Assembly (NCBI GenBank): GCA_039927975.1
Contig: JBDSTZ010000113.1
Coordinates: forward strand, 1-7,103
Length of the DNA stretch: 7,103 nucleotides
Direction of reading: 5' to 3'
Source of the DNA: JBDSTZ01 sp039927975
GTDB lineage: Bacteria; Pseudomonadota; Gammaproteobacteria; Burkholderiales; Burkholderiaceae_D
Below the pieces are notes generated by a model. That model was not told the origin of the DNA. It saw only the letters and a list, made by a program, of their open reading frames with translations, and did no database searches. The position numbers were made by a program, and so were the translations under genes. Shown here in pieces: positions 6,035 to 7,103 of this stretch. Within the stretch, counting starts at the first letter, position 1. Every line of letters starts with the position of its first letter.

Positions 6035-6580
6035 GTGAGGGCGCTGCGCCACCTCGTTGGCGGCCTGCTGTTGCAGGCGATGTTGATCGGCGCCGCGCTG
6101 GCGCAGACCGCGCCGGCGCATATCGCCGCCCACATCGCGCAGGCGCGCCTGGCCGGTGGCGGCACCTTCAGCTGGTTCACCTTTCGCCTGTACGAAGCGC
6201 AGCTGTGGGTCGGCGACAAGGGCTACCAGGGACCGGTCGCGCCATTCGCGCTCGACCTTCGTTACGAGCGCAGCCTCGATGGCCGGAGGATCGCCGAGGC
6301 CAGCGTCGACCAGATGCAGAAAATCGCCGTCGGCAGCGCGGCCCAGCGCGGGGCCTGGCTCGAGCGCATGCGCGCGATCTTTCCCGATGTCGCCGAAGGC
6401 AACCACCTGACCGGCATTTTCCTGCCGGCCGGCGCGGTGCGCTTCTACCTCGACGGCAAATTCATCGCCGCCGTCGACGACCCCGACTTCGCGCGGGCGT
6501 TTGCCGCCATCTGGCTCGACGCCCGCACCACCGCGCCGGTCCTGCGCGCGGCCCTGCTCAAGGACGCGGCGCCGCGATGA
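6035..6580 (+). CDS. Secreted chalcone-isomerase-like domain protein
   Basis: Predicted 181-aa exported protein starting at GTG. Residues 1-23 are a signal peptide: basic MRALRH, a hydrophobic core, and a likely cut after ALA (A23). The mature part matches the bacterial chalcone-isomerase-like family: GGGTFSWFTFRLYEAQLWVG (41-60), FALDLRYERSLDGRRIAEAS (71-90), then LPAGAVRFYLDGKFIAAVDD (130-149) and a C-terminal AIWLDARTTAPVLRAALL. Plant chalcone isomerases share the fold with fatty-acid-binding proteins, so a periplasmic acyl-chain-binding role is more plausible here than flavonoid chemistry; this is inference. No cysteine follows the signal peptide, so it is not a lipoprotein. It starts four bases after the methyltransferase stop and ends overlapping the transporter start by ATGA, so it belongs to the same operon. 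Confidence 0.87.
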   Translation: MRALRHLVGGLLLQAMLIGAALAQTAPAHIAAHIAQARLAGGGTFSWFTFRLYEAQLWVGDKGYQGPVAPFALDLRYERSLDGRRIAEASVDQMQKIAVGSAAQRGAWLERMRAIFPDVAEGNHLTGIFLPAGAVRFYLDGKFIAAVDDPDFARAFAAIWLDARTTAPVLRAALLKDAAPR

Positions 6581-7103
6581 AGCCGCTGACGCTGCCGGTC
6601 CTGCTCAGCTACGGCCTGTTCGGCCTGCCGCTGGCAATGGTGGCGTTGCCGATCTACGTCTACCTGCCGCAGTTCTACGCGCAGCGCGGCGGCCTGCCGC
6701 TGGCGCTGATCGGCGCCGCGTTGCTGGCCGCGCGCGTCGCCGCCGCCTTTCTCGACCCGCTGCTCGGCTGGTGGATCGACCGCGCCGGCGGCGCCTTCGC
6801 GCGCGCCATCGCCATTGCGCTGCCGCTGCTGCTGGCCGGCTTCGCCGCCTTGTTCCATCCGCCCGCGCTGGGCGCGCCGGCCATGCTGGCCTGGTTCCTC
6901 GCCGCGCTGATGCTGCTCTACCTGGGCTTCGGCCTGGCCAGCATCGCCCACCAGAGCTGGGGCGCGGCGCTCGCCGATACCCCGGCCGGGCGCACCCGCG
7001 TGACCGGCGTGCGCGAAGCCTGCGGCCTGGCCGGCGTGGTGCTGGCCGCCGCGGTAACCGGCGCGGCCGGCTACGACGCATTGAGTCTCGCTTTCGGCGC
7101 CAG
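6577..7103 (+). CDS. MFS transporter of the GPH/MFS_2 type (3' end outside window)
   Basis: The first 175 residues of an integral inner-membrane protein, with about five hydrophobic helices visible (roughly 8-30, 40-58, 76-93, 101-122 and 147-164). The loop RVAAAFLDPLLGWWIDR (53-69) resembles the signature R..D...DP..G...DR of the glycoside-pentoside-hexuronide cation symporter family, but the first Asp position is Ala. A second block, HQSWGAALADTPAGRTRVTG (125-144), fits the family's H..GAEL..D...R....G segment. The substrate is unknown. Its place at the end of a lipid operon suggests a lipid-related or envelope substrate rather than sugar. ATG 6577 overlaps the preceding stop in ATGA, so it is probably coupled; no independent Shine-Dalgarno is evident. 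A complete protein of this family would be about 400-450 residues. Confidence 0.87.
   Translation, partial: MKPLTLPVLLSYGLFGLPLAMVALPIYVYLPQFYAQRGGLPLALIGAALLAARVAAAFLDPLLGWWIDRAGGAFARAIAIALPLLLAGFAALFHPPALGAPAMLAWFLAALMLLYLGFGLASIAHQSWGAALADTPAGRTRVTGVREACGLAGVVLAAAVTGAAGYDALSLAFGA

Noticed and set aside
4717..6219. 500-codon minus-strand frame over the methyltransferase
   Set aside because: It spans a gene junction, has no domain, and its composition is His/Gln/Gly/Ala noise from GC-rich antisense.
1..7103. CRISPR array, insertion sequence, tRNA or rRNA
   Set aside because: No regularly spaced direct repeats of CRISPR type, no transposase frame with terminal repeats and no tRNA-like or rRNA-like segment were seen.

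Overview
The window is high-GC DNA with strongly GC-biased third codon positions. The P/A-rich FtsY and the general gene style suggest a betaproteobacterium of the Oxalobacteraceae type (Massilia, Duganella, Janthinobacterium relatives). That assignment is an inference from style and was not tested by search.

Layout. (1) Minus strand, 1-1267: the start and most of ftsY, the SRP receptor GTPase. Its C-terminus runs off the left edge, and it carries a long Pro/Ala-rich N-terminal segment. (2) Minus strand, 1377-2318: a MerR-type regulator with a C-terminal cobalamin-binding module. It has both hallmark motifs of the CarH/LitR class of B12-dependent light sensors. (3) 2319-2697: a divergent, comparatively AT-rich intergenic region with candidate promoters in both directions, a pair of related palindromes (one near each start codon) and a set of TTGACC direct repeats. 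(4) Plus strand, 2698 to the right edge: a tightly packed operon of five genes. They are an FAD-dependent amine-oxidase-type oxidoreductase, a DUF1365 protein, a cyclopropane-fatty-acid-synthase-family methyltransferase, a secreted chalcone-isomerase-like protein, and a GPH/MFS transporter cut by the window end. Junctions are a 14-nt overlap, a 4-nt overlap, a 4-nt gap and a 4-nt overlap, so translational coupling is likely.

How it may work together. The oxidoreductase and the methyltransferase look like an enzyme set that alters acyl chains already in membrane phospholipids. The chemistry could be cyclopropanation, or methylation plus desaturation as in the UfaM/UfaD furan-fatty-acid pathway. 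DUF1365 is a constant but uncharacterised partner, and the last two genes place functions in the envelope. The divergent regulator is predicted to hold the operon off in the dark through adenosylcobalamin and release it in light. That would link membrane lipid remodelling to light or singlet-oxygen stress. The regulator motifs, gene order and palindromes are visible in the sequence; the light response and the lipid product are inferred.
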